Source: Lachnospiraceae bacterium (GTDB taxonomy: Bacteria; Bacillota; Clostridia; Lachnospirales; Lachnospiraceae). Taken from it: a DNA stretch of 64,000 nucleotides. Each line of letters begins with the position of its first letter. Position 1 is the stretch's first letter. Shown one piece after another: positions 44,377-53,307 of this stretch. Position numbers and translations under genes: made by a program. The notes beneath the pieces are model-generated. The model saw only the letters and a program-made list of their open reading frames with translations. It was not told the DNA's origin and made no database searches. The DNA lies in contig JAILDL010000038.1 of NCBI GenBank assembly GCA_024689465.1, forward strand, positions 1-64,000, in the 5' to 3' direction.

Positions 44377-45696
44377 ATGAAAAAAGTAGTCAAGTTCGGT
44401 GGTAGTTCTTTAGCCAGTGCGGAGCAGTTCAAAAAGGTGGGGGATATCATCCGTTCGGATGCATCCCGCCGTTATGTAGTGCCTTCCGCACCTGGCAAGC
44501 GCCATTCCAAGGATACCAAGGTAACAGACATGCTCTATGCCTGCTACGCTCTGGCAGAAGCAGATAAGGATTTTTCCGCAGCACTGCAGAAGATCCGTGC
44601 CAGATACGATGAGATCATCAAGGGACTGGGTCTCAAGCTGAATCTGGACAGTGAGTTTAAGACCATTGAAAAGAATTTCAAGGACAAAGCCGGAAGCGAT
44701 TATGCCGCTTCCAGAGGAGAATATTTAAACGGTATCATCATGGCGGAATATTTAGGCTTCCCCTTCATTGATGCCGCAGAGGTGATTCGCTTTGATGCCA
44801 AAGGCAATTTCGATGCGGATACTACCGACAGCCTGTTAAAGAAGAGACTGGAAAAGAATGAATATGCAGTGGTTCCCGGTTTCTACGGCGCATACAAGAA
44901 CGGAACGGTAAAGACCTTCTCCAGAGGCGGTTCCGATATCACTGGTTCCATCGTGGCAAAGGCGGCCAGAGTAGATGTATACGAGAACTGGACAGATGTT
45001 TCCGGTTTCATGGTAGCAGATCCCCGGATCATTGAGAAACCTGCCAACATTGAGATGATCACCTACAGAGAACTGCGAGAACTGTCCTACATGGGCGCCG
45101 GCGTTCTCCATGCGGATTCCATCTTCCCGGTACGGAAGGAAGGAATTCCCATCAACATCCGAAACACCAATGCTCCGGAAGATCCCGGTACTTGGATCGT
45201 AGAGAGCACCTGCCAGAAGTCCAAGTATACCATTACCGGTATTGCAGGAAAGAAGGGCTTCTGTGCCATCAACATTGAAAAAGACATGATGAACTCCGAG
45301 ATCGGATTTGGCCGCAAGGTTCTGCAGGCTTTTGAAGATAACGGGATCTCTTTTGAGCATACACCTTCCGGTATCGATACCATGACGGTATTCGTTCACC
45401 AGGATGAGTTCATGCACAAGGAGCAGAGCGTCGTATCTCAGCTGCATCGCCTGACTTCTCCCGATTCCATTGAGATCGAGTCGGACCTTGCTCTGATCGC
45501 CGTGGTAGGTCGTGGCATGAAGTCCACCAGAGGTACTGCAGGCCGTATCTTCTCCGCACTGGCCCATGCCAATGTCAACGTGCGTATGATCGACCAGGGT
45601 TCTTCCGAGTTAAACATCATCATCGGTGTGGCCAACGAAGACTTTGAAGCAGCGATCCGTGCAATCTATGATATTTTTGTATTAGTAAGAATCTGA
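44377..45696 (+). CDS. Aspartate kinase
   Basis: This is the first enzyme of the lysine/threonine/methionine pathway, 439 aa. It has the N-terminal nucleotide motif KFGGSSLASAEQF, active-site RGGSDITGSIVAKA and two C-terminal ACT domains (about 300-439), where feedback inhibition by amino acids occurs. It follows hom in the same direction, so the two pathway steps are probably co-regulated. A strong terminator ends the unit. Confidence 0.95.
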   Translation: MKKVVKFGGSSLASAEQFKKVGDIIRSDASRRYVVPSAPGKRHSKDTKVTDMLYACYALAEADKDFSAALQKIRARYDEIIKGLGLKLNLDSEFKTIEKNFKDKAGSDYAASRGEYLNGIIMAEYLGFPFIDAAEVIRFDAKGNFDADTTDSLLKKRLEKNEYAVVPGFYGAYKNGTVKTFSRGGSDITGSIVAKAARVDVYENWTDVSGFMVADPRIIEKPANIEMITYRELRELSYMGAGVLHADSIFPVRKEGIPINIRNTNAPEDPGTWIVESTCQKSKYTITGIAGKKGFCAINIEKDMMNSEIGFGRKVLQAFEDNGISFEHTPSGIDTMTVFVHQDEFMHKEQSVVSQLHRLTSPDSIEIESDLALIAVVGRGMKSTRGTAGRIFSALAHANVNVRMIDQGSSELNIIIGVANEDFEAAIRAIYDIFVLVRI

Positions 45697-45709
45697 TATA
45701 TGTATTGTT

Positions 45710-45744
45710 AAGGCTGTGTCTGTTTTCAGACACAGCCTTTTTTT
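45710..45744 (+). terminator. Terminator of hom-aspartate kinase
   Basis: AAGGCTGTGTCTG / CAGACACAGCCTT with loop TTTT, then a run of T residues, 14 nt after the stop. Confidence 0.93.
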
Positions 45745-45755
45745 GTGCCGAGAAA

Positions 45756-45780
45756 TGAACCCCTAACCCCGTCCCCAAGA
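45756..45780. repeat. Dispersed GC-rich repeat, copy 3
   Basis: On the minus strand the core GGGGACGGGGTTAGGGG is followed by TTCA. It sits between the convergent terminators of the aspartate kinase gene and fba. It is the same element as at 24.70, 38.95 and 56.24 kb. Confidence 0.65.
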
Positions 45781-45784
45781 GTTC

Positions 45785-45815
45785 AAAAAAAGGGTTCAGG
45801 CAAAAGCCTGAACCC
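45785..45815 (-). terminator. Terminator of fba
   Basis: On the minus strand the perfect stem GGGTTCAGGC / GCCTGAACCC with a four-base loop is followed by seven T residues, 19 nt after the fba stop. Confidence 0.93.
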
Positions 45816-45833
45816 TTTTAAAAGTCTGATCTA

Positions 45834-46772
45834 TCAGATTTTGTTGTTAGAACCAAGTACATCAACGATCTTGTGAGCAACGATATCCTTTACATTGCTA
45901 CGACCATCGGTCAGGTACTGACGAGGATCGAAGTGATCGGGATGCTCTACGAAGTGCTTACGAACACCGGCTGTCAGACCAAGACGAAGGTCGGAGTCGA
46001 TGTTGATCTTGCAAACAGCACCCTTAGCAGCTTCACGCAGCTGATCTTCGGGAATACCGATGGCATCCTTCAGTGCGCCGCCGTGCTCGTTGATGATCTT
46101 TACATATTCCTGAGGAACAGAAGAAGATCCGTGCAGAACGATAGGGAATCCGGGAAGTCTCTTGGCAACTTCTGCCAGGATGTCCAGACGCAGCTTAGGA
46201 TTGGTACCGGGCTTAAACTTGTAAGCACCGTGGCTGGTTCCGATCGCGATTGCCAGGGAATCTACACCGGTTCTCTTAACGAACTCTTCTACCTGATCAG
46301 GATCAGTGTACATAGCCTTGTCATCAGCAACCTTAACATCATCTTCCACACCGGCTAAGGTACCAAGCTCTGCCTCAACAACTACACCATGCTCATGAGC
46401 GTAATCAGCAACCTTCTTGGACTCTGCGATGTTCTCTTCGAAAGAGTGGGAAGAGTAGTCGATCATAACGGAAGTAAATCCGTTGTCTACGCAATCCTTG
46501 CAGGTAGCGAAGTCTGCGCCGTGATCCAGGTGAAGAACGATGGGAAGTTCAGGATGCAGTTCAACAGCAGCCTCTACTAACTTTACAAGGTAGATAGAGT
46601 TTGCATACTTTCTTGCGCCTGCAGATGCCTGCAGGATGACAGGGCTCTTCAGCTCTGCAGCTGCTTCTGTGATCGCCTGAACGATTTCCATGTTGTTTAC
46701 ATTGAAAGCACCGATCGCATAACCGCCATCGTAAGCTTTCTTGAACATTTCAGTAGATGTAACTAAAGCCAT
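45834..46772 (-). CDS. fba: Class II fructose-bisphosphate aldolase
   Basis: This zinc-dependent glycolytic aldolase has 312 aa. Metal and active-site blocks are the HLDHGADFATCKDCVD stretch (Zn His and catalytic Asp), VEAELGTLAGVEDD, and the later GTSHGAYKF and VLHGSSSVPQE with further Zn histidines. The start at 46772 is followed by typical MALVTSTEMFKKA. It is a monocistronic unit with TATAAT upstream and a strong terminator. It would cleave fructose-1,6-bisphosphate to two trioses. Confidence 0.96.
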   Translation of the reverse strand: MALVTSTEMFKKAYDGGYAIGAFNVNNMEIVQAITEAAAELKSPVILQASAGARKYANSIYLVKLVEAAVELHPELPIVLHLDHGADFATCKDCVDNGFTSVMIDYSSHSFEENIAESKKVADYAHEHGVVVEAELGTLAGVEDDVKVADDKAMYTDPDQVEEFVKRTGVDSLAIAIGTSHGAYKFKPGTNPKLRLDILAEVAKRLPGFPIVLHGSSSVPQEYVKIINEHGGALKDAIGIPEDQLREAAKGAVCKINIDSDLRLGLTAGVRKHFVEHPDHFDPRQYLTDGRSNVKDIVAHKIVDVLGSNNKI

Positions 46773-46818
46773 TTCAAATACCGCCTTTCATATTAGTTTG
46801 TTTCCCAAAACTGTACTC

Positions 46819-46847
46819 ATTATAGCGCACGTCCCTGTAATTGGAAA
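46819..46847 (-). promoter_or_regulatory. Promoter of fba
   Basis: On the minus strand TTTCCA (46842-46847), a 17-nt spacer and TATAAT (46819-46824) lie 47 nt before the ATG. On the plus strand a TATAAT at 46915-46920 probably serves the divergent ABC gene; its -35 box is unclear. Confidence 0.5.
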
Positions 46848-47008
46848 GATATTTTTTTAACGAAACTTAATTGGAATAAAGGATTTCTTAAGGAACGATA
46901 AGTGTATTATGCGTTATAATACAGTTGAATCGAACAGGGTGAAAAAAAGGCGCAAAATAAGGGCGTTTCAGGTTCACTCATGATACAGGATTATGATGGA
47001 GAGAGAAA

Positions 47009-47740
47009 GTGGGAACACAACAACCTGCCATACAGGTCAAAGACCTGTATAAAGTCTATCGTGTAGGCGAGACGAAGGTGCGTGCTCTGAACGGAGTGGA
47101 TTTTACCATATATAAAGGGGAATTCTGTTCCATTGTGGGTGCCTCCGGTTCCGGAAAGTCTACACTCTTAAACATGCTGGCAGGCCTTGAGAAACCGACC
47201 AAGGGTCAGGTGGTCATCGCCGGCGAGCATATCGAAAAGAAAAACGAAAGCCAATTGGTTAAATTCAGAAGAGAGCACATCGGATTTATCTTTCAGTCCT
47301 TTAATCTGATGCCCACCATGGATGCCGTGGAAAATGTGGCGCTGCCACTTACGTTCCAGGGGATCGGAAAAGGGGAGCGGATGAAACGGGCCAACAAGGT
47401 GCTGGATCTGGTGGGACTGGAAAAGTACAAGGACCACAGGCCGACCCAGATGTCCGGTGGTCAGCAGCAGAGAGTGGGTGTTGCCAGGGCTCTGGTGGTA
47501 AATCCGGAGATCATCTTTGCAGATGAGCCTACCGGTAACCTGGATTCCAAAACCAGCGAAGAAGTTATGCAGCTGATGAAGAAAGTTGTCCGGGAGCAGA
47601 ACCAGACGCTGGTCATGGTTACTCATGACAATCATCTGGCTTCCTATGCAGACCGGATCTTTCATATCAAAGACGGTAAGATCGAGATGATCGAAGATAA
47701 CCGGCAGCAACAGACAGAAAACGAATCTACTACTATATAA
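47009..47740 (+). CDS. MacB/LolD-type ABC ATPase
   Basis: This 243-aa ATPase starts at GTG behind a purine-rich GGAGAGAGAAA site. It has Walker A GASGSGKST, signature MSGGQQQR and Walker B IIFADEPTGNLD, with the LVMVTHDNHLASYADR switch segment. This is the subfamily that powers mechanotransmission complexes of the MacB/FtsX type. It begins a three-gene operon with an exported CARDB-like protein and a MacB-type permease, 15 and 1 nt apart. Confidence 0.93.
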   Translation: MGTQQPAIQVKDLYKVYRVGETKVRALNGVDFTIYKGEFCSIVGASGSGKSTLLNMLAGLEKPTKGQVVIAGEHIEKKNESQLVKFRREHIGFIFQSFNLMPTMDAVENVALPLTFQGIGKGERMKRANKVLDLVGLEKYKDHRPTQMSGGQQQRVGVARALVVNPEIIFADEPTGNLDSKTSEEVMQLMKKVVREQNQTLVMVTHDNHLASYADRIFHIKDGKIEMIEDNRQQQTENESTTI

Positions 47741-47755
47741 GAAGGAATCAAACCT

Positions 47756-49450
47756 ATGAAGACGATGAACATGAAGAAAACTGTTTTAAAGCTGGCTGCT
47801 CTTTGCCTGATGATCTTTGTGATCTTCGGCACAGCTTCCATGAGAGCCTATGCAGCGGATCCTGCCACGGCAAAGGATACACTGACCGATTATCTGAACC
47901 ATCTGGTAGTGACCAAGCATACCACTTCCATTCAGACCGATAAATTAAGAAGCATTTACTATACAGCTATCAATTACATCAATGCCAACTATCCGGAAAG
48001 TGAAGACAAGGAAGTGCCGGATGATTACATTGATTCCGTAAAGGATGACATGGATATGGTGGTAAAGGACATCATCGCCGATGCAGATACGCCCAAGTAC
48101 CTGTTCCTGGCCGATACCGCAGCAACGCCTACCGCATCCTACGGACAGACTATCCGTCTGTGCGTGCCGGTGATCAACTACGGTACCGTTGCCTTATCCG
48201 ATGTCATTGTACAGCCCCATGTTTCCGGCTCCGTATCCGAATGGCCTTTTGAGATCAGTACCGCAGGCTCCACACAGATGATCAAATCCATTCCTGCTTA
48301 CGAGGATGGCATCAACATCAACGATTACCGCCAGGAACTGGGCTGGACCTTTAAAGTCAGAAGCGATGTAAAGACCGGTTACTATCCTGTCAAGTTCGAT
48401 GTAACCTATCACATCAACGGAACCACCGAGCAGGGAGAAGAACTGCTGACCTTATATGTATACGTGAAAGGTAAGCCGGAAAACGGTAACCTGGACGGTA
48501 CCACCGATCCCAAGAATACCTCCAAGCCCCGTATCATCGTTACCGGTTTCGAGACAGAGCCGGAGAAGGTTTACGCAGGTTCTACCTTTACTCTGCACAT
48601 TCATATTAAAAATACTTCCACTTCCACGGTTGTGACCAACGCATTGTTTGATATGCAGGCCGTACAGGAAGGTACTGACAAGACCAATACCTATTCCGCA
48701 TTCCTGCCTACCAGCGGTTCCAGTTCCGTATACATGAACTCCATCGGCTGCGGTGAGAGCAGAGACATTACCATCGAAATGACAGCCAAGGCAGACCTGG
48801 CACAGAAACCGTATGTACTGGATGTCAATATGAAATACGATGCCGGTGAAGCCATTGATCTGGCAGATACCGCATCCGTTTCCATTCCCATTTATCAGGA
48901 ATCCAGATACGATACCGGCGCAGAGGACATCGCTCCTTCTTCCATTCCCGTGGGGGATCAGTCCAATGTGATGTTCTCCATCTATAACACCGGAAAGACG
49001 ACTTTATACAATGTATGGGCTCGTTTTGATCCTGAAGTGGTAAGCGGCGGAGATACCTTTGTGGGAACCCTTTCTCCCGGAGCAACGGGCAATGTGGATA
49101 CCATGGTGACCGGTCTGGCTGCCAATGACGGTACTTTAAAGTGCACCATTTCCTATGAGGATGAGTCCGGAAACGTGACCACCGAAGAGAAGACCCTGGA
49201 GCTGTCCATTTACGAGGATTCCTTCGAAGATATGGGTGACTGGAACGGCGACATGGGCTCTGAAGATGACATGGGTATGTACGACGGTATGGATGACGGC
49301 TCCCAGGGCGGCATCAAGAAGTACATTGGCTGGATCATCGCAGCCGCCGTTGTGATCATCGCAGTGGCAGCGATCTTTGTTCGCAGGCATCTGAAGAAGA
49401 AGAGAGAAAAGAAGGAAGCAGACGAATTATCAGAGGATCTGGAGGGCTAA
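47756..49450 (+). CDS. Exported membrane-anchored protein with CARDB/S-layer-like domains
   Basis: This 564-aa protein has a signal peptide (about 1-34, ending AYAADP) and an N-terminal helical part. Two or three Ig-like modules of the CARDB/COG1361 type follow (about 125-240, 265-390, 395-500: LCVPVINYGTVALSDV, LHIHIKNTSTSTVV, VMFSIYNTGKTTL). There is then an Asp/Gly/Met-rich stretch, one C-terminal helix (about 526-546) and a basic tail with a KKKREKKE segment. It occupies the place of a MacA-like adaptor between ATPase and permease, although its fold looks unrelated to MacA. Its role is unknown. Confidence 0.8.
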   Translation: MKTMNMKKTVLKLAALCLMIFVIFGTASMRAYAADPATAKDTLTDYLNHLVVTKHTTSIQTDKLRSIYYTAINYINANYPESEDKEVPDDYIDSVKDDMDMVVKDIIADADTPKYLFLADTAATPTASYGQTIRLCVPVINYGTVALSDVIVQPHVSGSVSEWPFEISTAGSTQMIKSIPAYEDGININDYRQELGWTFKVRSDVKTGYYPVKFDVTYHINGTTEQGEELLTLYVYVKGKPENGNLDGTTDPKNTSKPRIIVTGFETEPEKVYAGSTFTLHIHIKNTSTSTVVTNALFDMQAVQEGTDKTNTYSAFLPTSGSSSVYMNSIGCGESRDITIEMTAKADLAQKPYVLDVNMKYDAGEAIDLADTASVSIPIYQESRYDTGAEDIAPSSIPVGDQSNVMFSIYNTGKTTLYNVWARFDPEVVSGGDTFVGTLSPGATGNVDTMVTGLAANDGTLKCTISYEDESGNVTTEEKTLELSIYEDSFEDMGDWNGDMGSEDDMGMYDGMDDGSQGGIKKYIGWIIAAAVVIIAVAAIFVRRHLKKKREKKEADELSEDLEG

Positions 49451-49451
49451 C

Positions 49452-50819
49452 GTGAGATTCACAGATTTATTAAGGATGAGCCTGAACAGTCTGATGAAGC
49501 GAAAGGTGCGTACCATCCTGACCGTTCTGGGTGTTGTGATCGGTACCGCATCCATTGTGGTCATGATCTCCTTGGGCCTTGGCCTTTCCAATGCGATCAT
49601 GTCGGATCTGGAATCCTACGGTTCCATTACGGCGATCACTGTCCGGGAATCCTATGGCTATAATGATTCAGGCTCCAAAAAAGAATCAGAGCAAAAGCGT
49701 CTGGATGACGATCTGGTCGAAGAACTGAAACAGCTTCCCCATGTGACCTTTGTAGCGCCGCAGCTGCAGACCAATGTGATGTTAAAGAGCGGTCTGTATG
49801 AATGCAATGAGCAGCTCACCGGCATCCCTGCGGAGATCATGGGGCAGATGGGCTTTAAGCCGGGGCAGGGCGATATCCCCAAGCCCGGCGAGAAACTGCA
49901 GTTTTATTACGGCAATCAGGTCCTGACGGATTTCTATAATGCAAAGACCAATGCATACTACTGGGACACCGGAGTGTTGCCGGATGTGGATCTGATGAAC
50001 GATACCATTTTCGTCATTTTTGATACCGATGCGTATTGGAGATGGAAGTATCCTTCAGAGGGAGAGGTGACCCAGCCACCTAAAAAGTATGTGATCCCCG
50101 CCAGCGGTGTTGAACAGGGAGATGAAAATACCTGGAGCGAGCACAGCTACGGTATTTATTGTGATCTGGAAGCACTTAAGACCGAGTTAAAGCGGGTCTT
50201 TAAGAACAAGCCCATTCCCGGGCAGCCCACCACCAAGACCGGTAAGCCCTATAAGCAGCTGTTCTACAGTGCCATTATCGTCAATGCGGAAACCCTGGAC
50301 GATGTGGAGGAACTGACCAATACCATCAACAACATGGGTTATCAGGCATACAGCAACGGTGAATGGGTAAAGCAGGAACAGCAGACCCTTGGTTACATCC
50401 AGGCGGTTCTGGGCGGTATCGGTGCCGTATCCCTGCTGGTAGCGGCCATCGGTATCACCAATACCATGATGATGAGTATCTATGAGCGTACCAAGGAAAT
50501 CGGTGTCATGAAGGTGCTGGGATGCGATCTGGGCAATATCCGATCCCTGTTCATGCTGGAAGCTGCCTACATCGGTTTTATCGGCGGTATCGTGGGATTG
50601 GTATTGAGCTATACCCTGTCCTTTTTGATCAACCACGTAACGGGGGATATGCTGGCCAATGAAATGGGGCTGGCAGAAGGAGCGGGAATCTCCTACATTC
50701 CCTTCTGGCTGGTACTCCTGGCCATTGTCTTTTCCACCATGGTCGGTATGGTGGCAGGTTTCTTCCCGGCAAGAAGAGCCATGCGCCTTTCTCCTTTGGC
50801 TGCCATCCGAAACGAATGA
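49452..50819 (+). CDS. MacB/FtsX-type ABC permease
   Basis: This 455-aa membrane protein has a GTG start one base after the previous stop. The first helix at about 20-42 (RTILTVLGVVIGTASIVVM) is preceded by the typical LLRMSLNSLMKRKVR. A large extracellular domain (about 50-315) and three C-terminal helices follow; the FtsX core reads IGITNTMMMSIYERTKEIGVMKVLG in pieces. It has the fold used in export or in signalling through the membrane. It works with the ATPase two genes upstream; the extracytoplasmic CARDB-like protein is the likely third component. Confidence 0.93.
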   Translation: MRFTDLLRMSLNSLMKRKVRTILTVLGVVIGTASIVVMISLGLGLSNAIMSDLESYGSITAITVRESYGYNDSGSKKESEQKRLDDDLVEELKQLPHVTFVAPQLQTNVMLKSGLYECNEQLTGIPAEIMGQMGFKPGQGDIPKPGEKLQFYYGNQVLTDFYNAKTNAYYWDTGVLPDVDLMNDTIFVIFDTDAYWRWKYPSEGEVTQPPKKYVIPASGVEQGDENTWSEHSYGIYCDLEALKTELKRVFKNKPIPGQPTTKTGKPYKQLFYSAIIVNAETLDDVEELTNTINNMGYQAYSNGEWVKQEQQTLGYIQAVLGGIGAVSLLVAAIGITNTMMMSIYERTKEIGVMKVLGCDLGNIRSLFMLEAAYIGFIGGIVGLVLSYTLSFLINHVTGDMLANEMGLAEGAGISYIPFWLVLLAIVFSTMVGMVAGFFPARRAMRLSPLAAIRNE

Positions 50820-50868
50820 TCTTCGGGAAAAGAAGAAGTTGTTTCTATTCTATATAAAAAGAAAAACG

Positions 50869-50911
50869 GGCTCTCTGAAATCCTTCGGGATGACCACAGA
50901 GAGCCTTTTCT
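50869..50911 (+). terminator. Terminator of the MacB-like operon
   Basis: GGCTCTCTG / CAGAGAGCC with an inner ATCC-TTCG-GGAT hairpin, followed by TTTTCTTT. Confidence 0.88.
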
Positions 50912-51020
50912 TTCATCAGACAATGAAACAGATAAAATGTCAAAAACAATATAAATAATCTAAAAATATTAGAAAATAATGACAATTAAAAATTAAAATA
51001 AAAAATATTCAAAAATTGTG

Positions 51021-51048
51021 TTGACAAATATTTTTGAGTTGGTATAAT
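51021..51048 (+). promoter_or_regulatory. Strong consensus promoter with AT-rich upstream region
   Basis: A perfect TTGACA (51021-51026), a 16-nt spacer and a perfect TATAAT (51043-51048), with about 80 nt of A/T-rich sequence immediately upstream that could serve as an UP element. This is one of the best promoters in the window, yet no clear gene follows. Confidence 0.75.
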
Positions 51049-51054
51049 GAGTAC

Positions 51055-51370
51055 ATAAACAAGAGAGATAAGTCATATAGAGAAAAGAGTTGATGCCAAT
51101 GATAGGAGGCATAAACAGAAAAATCTTGAGTTAGGAGGTACAGTCCACCCGAAACAGTAAGAAGTACCAAAAGATCGTTGGAAACATCTTCATAAGTTGA
51201 ATCCAGGTAGAAGAAAAAATGACCTGAGTACGTGCGTACGAAATATCAACGGCAGGATGAAGAAAACGAGGGAAAACTGAATACCGACGAACTACAAGGA
51301 GGAAAGGTCCATTGGATAGTATAGCTTAGGAGCGGATGTCGATGCATATCATTGATGTCCGCTCCTTACG
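51055..51370 (+). ncRNA. Candidate orphan transcript of about 300 nt
   Basis: This is the region from the predicted start of the promoter at 51021-51048 to the stem AGGAGCGGA / TCCGCTCCT (51331-51369). No ORF above 13 codons with a plausible ribosome site is present. It contains two AGGAGG-like motifs without suitable starts, a short palindrome TACGTGCGTA, and purine-rich stretches. The 3' stem lacks a good U-run. I do not recognise the family. Confidence 0.45.
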
Positions 51371-51382
51371 TTTGTCCAAAAC

Positions 51383-51432
51383 TTTTCCATGCAGCGATTC
51401 TTAAGAAAGAATCTCCCTGAATCCGTGGAAAA
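51383..51432 (+). other. Nested hairpin upstream of the GH3-like gene
   Basis: TTTTCCA (51383-51389) pairs with TGGAAAA (51426-51432), enclosing GATTCTT (51396-51402) with AAGAATC (51407-51413). It lies 70 nt before the ATG of the GH3-like gene, with no U-run. It may be part of that gene's leader or the end of the orphan transcript. Confidence 0.45.
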
Positions 51433-51501
51433 ATCCCCTCATATAGAGTATGATTACTGTGTAGGTACTAAATATAGTAGTCCTGTGAAATGAGGAGCGA
51501 T

Positions 51502-53238
51502 ATGTCTAAGAAGAATCACAAGAAATCCCAGGCGGGCCAGAATCCTTCCCGGAATCAGAATACGCAGAAGAAACCGGTGACCAAAGCCGAAGAGATAAAG
51601 GAAACGGAAACAGCAGAAACGGAGGCAGAAGTGCCGGAGGCTGCAGAAACGAAGGAAACGACGGAAGCAGAAACGGCAGAAGTCCAAGCAGCAAAGAAAG
51701 AGCCGGAAGAAAAAAAGGATACAGAAATTCCCGAAGCAGCAGAGTTGGAAGAAGCAGATTCCGAGGAGACTGCAGAAGAGGAGCCTGAAGAAGAGGAAGC
51801 CGAAGAAGAGGAAGAGCCGGTAAGAGGCAGAAGCAGAGCGTTCCGGAGAAATCGCAGATACGAGGAAGAAGAGGACGACGACGAGGACGAGGACGATGAC
51901 GAGGAGGATGAGGAAGAAGAGGAGCTGACGCCGGAAGAGCGCAGACGACTTCGCAGAAGACAGCGCCGCATCCGTAATCAGATCCTGGCCTACGGAACCG
52001 TAGCCGTTCTCCTGCTTTGTATCTTATTCGGAACCTATCTGGGTGTTTCTTCCATCCATCAAAAGCGGGTACAGAAGGCGGCTGAGGAACAGGCCCTTCA
52101 GGAACAGACACTGGAGGAAGAAGAGACCATTGTTCTCTCGGAACCGGAAACCATTGAAGAAAGCGAAGAAGAGATCGACCCCTTAGATGAGATCGCCATG
52201 GCCTGCATCGCAGAGATGCCTTTGGAGGATAAGGTGGCAGGCCTGTTTATCATTACACCGGAACAGCTGACCGGTGTTTCTACGGCGATCCGTGCAGGAG
52301 ATTCCACCCAGGAAGCCCTGGGAACCTATGCCGTGGGTGGTCTGATCTATGCAAAGCAGAACATCCAGAATGCAGACCAGATCAAGGAAATGCTGGATAA
52401 TACGGTAAAGATGAGTAAATATCCCATCTTCCTGGCGGTAAACGAAGAAGGCGGCAAAAACGGTGCCATCGCATCCTCCGGGATCGAAAGTGCCGCAGCC
52501 AGTGCTTCGGAAGTGGGCAGCACCGGGGATGCGGCAGGAGCCTATACCGCAGGACAGACCATTGGTTCCTACATGAACAAATACGGATTCAACCTGGACT
52601 TTGCGCCGGTAGCGGATCTGATCACCAATGAAAACAATACCACCTTGCAGGGACGCACCTACGGTAGCGATCCTTCCATGGTCAGCGGGATGGTCAGTCA
52701 GATGGTGCAGGGCCTGATGGATGGCGGCGCCAGTGCCTGTGTAAAGTATTTCCCGGGCCTTGGCGGAACCGAGGAAGATACAGCAGACGGAATGGCTCGT
52801 ACCGAACGGACCCTGGAAGAAATGAACACAGCGGAATTTACCGTATTCCAGGCAGCGTTCCAGGCCGGTGCAGAATTTGTCTTAGTCAGCAATGAATCCG
52901 CACCGGGGGTTGTGGGAAATGACGATACCACCCAGTGCTCCTTATCTTCCGTGATCATGAAGGACATCCTGCGAGACCAGCTGGGCTTTAACGGAGTCAT
53001 TGTAACGGATGCCATGGACCAGCTCTCCATCACCGAATACTACACACCGGATGAAGCAGCCATCAAGGCCATTAAGGCAGGTGCAGACATGATCCTGCGG
53101 CCCGAAGATTTTAAGACCGCCTACGAAGGTCTGCTGGAAGCCGTACGAAGCGGCAGCATTTCCGAAGAGCGGATCGATGAATCTCTCCTTCGCATCTACC
53201 GGATCAAGTACAAAAATACGGTGGCGCTTACGGAGTAA
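51502..53238 (+). CDS. Membrane-anchored GH3-like protein, catalytic motifs partly lost
   Basis: This 578-aa protein starts at ATG 51502, behind AGGAG. A very acidic, low-complexity cytoplasmic region (about 15-145, long runs of Glu/Asp) is followed by a basic stretch, one transmembrane helix (about 160-185) and an extracellular glycoside hydrolase family 3 domain (about 225-575). The nucleophile region VIVTDAMDQLSITEYY is kept. The NagZ KHFPGHG motif reads KYFPGLG, and the DQEGGR motif reads NEEGGK. The His of the acid/base dyad is therefore missing. It may be an inactive or repurposed NagZ-like protein. Confidence 0.85.
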   Translation: MSKKNHKKSQAGQNPSRNQNTQKKPVTKAEEIKETETAETEAEVPEAAETKETTEAETAEVQAAKKEPEEKKDTEIPEAAELEEADSEETAEEEPEEEEAEEEEEPVRGRSRAFRRNRRYEEEEDDDEDEDDDEEDEEEEELTPEERRRLRRRQRRIRNQILAYGTVAVLLLCILFGTYLGVSSIHQKRVQKAAEEQALQEQTLEEEETIVLSEPETIEESEEEIDPLDEIAMACIAEMPLEDKVAGLFIITPEQLTGVSTAIRAGDSTQEALGTYAVGGLIYAKQNIQNADQIKEMLDNTVKMSKYPIFLAVNEEGGKNGAIASSGIESAAASASEVGSTGDAAGAYTAGQTIGSYMNKYGFNLDFAPVADLITNENNTTLQGRTYGSDPSMVSGMVSQMVQGLMDGGASACVKYFPGLGGTEEDTADGMARTERTLEEMNTAEFTVFQAAFQAGAEFVLVSNESAPGVVGNDDTTQCSLSSVIMKDILRDQLGFNGVIVTDAMDQLSITEYYTPDEAAIKAIKAGADMILRPEDFKTAYEGLLEAVRSGSISEERIDESLLRIYRIKYKNTVALTE

Positions 53239-53253
53239 TTAAGCAATCCATAC

Positions 53254-53283
53254 AAAAGCAGTCCTGAGGGGCTGCTTTTTTTA
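53254..53283 (+). terminator. Terminator of the GH3-like gene
   Basis: AAAAGCAGTCC / GGGGCTGCTTTT with a short loop, then T residues, 16 nt after the stop codon. Confidence 0.9.
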
Positions 53284-53293
53284 TGCTTAAAAG

Positions 53294-53307
53294 TTGACAA
53301 ATGTCAA
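53294..53307. promoter_or_regulatory. Palindrome TTGACAAATGTCAA, second copy
   Basis: This is the same 14-bp inverted repeat as at 38-51 (six-base arms, two-base spacer). It lies 185 nt before the chemoreceptor ATG, in a 253-nt intergenic stretch that otherwise shows no clear -10/-35 pair. Confidence 0.45.

Noticed and set aside
51093-51134. A 13-codon ORF (MPMIGGINRKILS) in the orphan transcript
   Set aside because: There is no ribosome site at suitable spacing and no sign of a known peptide. I left it as part of the RNA.
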